Shown here piece by piece: positions 6,535 to 7,014 of a DNA stretch of 7,014 bases; the stretch's first letter is position 1; every line of letters starts with the position of its first letter. Below the pieces are notes generated by a model. The model was not told where the DNA came from. It made no database searches and saw only the letters and a list, made by a program, of their open reading frames with translations. Both the position numbers and the translations under genes were made by a program. The stretch spans positions 1 through 7,014 of the forward strand of contig CAJXMS010000118.1 of the NCBI GenBank assembly GCA_913056475.1. The letters are read 5' to 3'. The DNA is from an uncultured Bacteroidota bacterium (lineage in GTDB: Bacteria; Bacteroidota; Bacteroidia; Flavobacteriales; Schleiferiaceae).

Positions 6535-6702
6535 GGACACAAAGTAAGTAAGAAATATGAAGTGGGGCGGAATCACATTTGGCCGGTGAGGCCTAAACTA
6601 GTGCCTGATTAAAGAGCCGCATAACTTCGTGGCGTTGGCCTTTTCGGGCCCGGCTTTTGGGCTTTTTAGAGCGGAAAGCAAACCGTATGAACGGATACTC
6701 AA
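6535..6702. other. Intergenic region between hutH and aroC
   Basis: This 168-bp gap separates hutH from the aroC gene run and is where a promoter for the run would be expected. I see no clear hairpin with a T-run on the minus strand to end hutH, and no convincing Bacteroidota promoter (TTTG with TAnnTTTG). TTACTTTG at 6547-6540 resembles the -7 box but ends only about 5 bases from the aroC ATG. On the plus strand, GCCC (6648-6651) and GGGC (6659-6662) before five T residues make a very weak terminator-like shape with no gene to serve. The 20-bp repeat copy is the most notable content. Confidence 0.5.
6576..6595. repeat. 20-bp exact repeat, copy upstream of aroC
   Basis: This is the second copy of the 20-bp sequence found at 2801-2820, here in noncoding DNA between hutH and aroC. 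It contains GGCC on both sides of a 5-base centre (GGCCGGTGAGGCC). On the minus strand its last three bases form an ATG that creates a misleading upstream start for aroC. Confidence 0.9.
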
Positions 6703-7014
6703 TTAAAGTAGGGTAGGCTCCACCTGAAGGGTGCGGAGGAAACGGCGGGCGGCCTGGATGTCTCGGCTTAAAATGCGGTCGCTGTCCAGGAAGGGAACGT
6801 CCCGGCGGAAGCGCTCCAATAGCCCCGCGAGGAAAGGGCTGGTGGCGCCCTCCCGAAAGTAGAGGGCCTGGGAAGCGGTGAGGTACTCGATGGCCAGGAT
6901 GGTGTGCAGATTGTCCACCACGCGGAGGAGCTTGGTGGCGGCATTAGCGCCCATGCTTACGTGATCTCCCTGCCCGTTGGAGGAGGAAATGCTATCGGCA
7001 GTGGCGGGCGTGCA
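6703..7014 (-). CDS. hutH: Histidine ammonia-lyase, C-terminal part (partial)
   Basis: HutH deaminates histidine to urocanate, the first step of histidine breakdown, in the cytoplasm. The visible 103 residues are the C-terminal end; the gene continues past 7014, so the MIO-forming Ala-Ser-Gly is not in view. Recognisable features are the opening TPATADSISSSNGQGDHVSM, matching the family block PxSxDSxPTSxxQEDHVSM, then GANAATK, then the helix LAIEYLTASQALYFREG, and a normal stop (TAA, 6705-6703). At the position of Pseudomonas HutH Glu414 (QEDH), this protein has Gly (QGDH, codon 6969-6967). That residue aids catalysis in the characterised enzyme, so either this is a lineage variant or the substrate or activity differs. 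Another aromatic amino acid lyase is possible but less likely, because DHVSM is HutH-like and not of the PAL/TAL type (NQDxNSLG). Confidence 0.88.
   Translation of the reverse strand, partial: CTPATADSISSSNGQGDHVSMGANAATKLLRVVDNLHTILAIEYLTASQALYFREGATSPFLAGLLERFRRDVPFLDSDRILSRDIQAARRFLRTLQVEPTLL

Noticed and set aside
6540..6547. TTACTTTG (minus strand), similar to the Bacteroidota -7 promoter box
   Set aside because: It differs from TAnnTTTG at the second base, has no clear upstream TTTG at proper spacing, and ends about 5 bases from the aroC start.
6535..6576. Upstream aroC start giving 14 extra residues
   Set aside because: The extra residues do not match AroC, and the family start MAGNTFG fits exactly at 6534.
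6648..6667. Terminator-like GCCC...GGGC followed by five T residues on the plus strand
   Set aside because: The stem is only 4 bp, and no plus-strand gene lies upstream for it to terminate.

Overview
The window looks like a Bacteroidota chromosome segment, most likely Saprospiria or Cytophagia. The evidence is a large AsmA-type envelope protein with a Lys/Ala/Gln-rich coiled tail, a TPR + PD40 envelope protein of a layout common in that phylum, a HutH C-terminus of the type I associate with it, and little or no Shine-Dalgarno sequence before most starts. The assignment rests on family resemblance alone. All full-length genes lie on the minus strand, so the window reads right to left.

Layout from right to left. 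Positions 7014-6703 hold the C-terminal part of hutH (histidine ammonia-lyase), cut by the window edge. A 168-bp gap (6702-6535) follows and contains one copy of a 20-bp exact repeat. Next comes a compact four-gene run: aroC (chorismate synthase, 6534-5440), a sodium-coupled acidic amino acid symporter (5443-3995, overlapping aroC by 4 bp as ATGA), an AsmA-family envelope protein (3982-1160, after a 12-bp gap), and a TPR/PD40 envelope protein that starts inside the end of the AsmA gene. The spacing suggests one transcript with translational coupling. The products (shikimate pathway, glutamate/aspartate uptake, envelope lipid traffic or assembly, envelope scaffold) do not form one obvious pathway.

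The left end, about 1-408, is the odd part. Recognisable TPR/PD40 sequence stops abruptly at about 409, beside a perfect 7-bp inverted repeat. The open frame runs on to a stop at 238, but that extension is probably not genuine protein. The stretch instead contains the C-terminal ~43 residues of a HlyD-type membrane fusion protein on the plus strand (about 186-315). Joined to it on the opposite strand is an internal piece of an SbmA/YddA-type ABC transporter membrane domain (about 192-1), which itself carries an apparent 25-nt frameshifting insertion. Three gene fragments in mixed orientation within 400 bp indicate either a rearranged scar in the genome or a chimeric contig end.

No tRNA, rRNA, CRISPR array or complete mobile element was seen. 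I did not find a convincing undescribed system. The best leads are the mosaic left end, the 20-bp repeat shared between asmA coding sequence and the region upstream of aroC, and altered residues at normally conserved sites in AroC and HutH.
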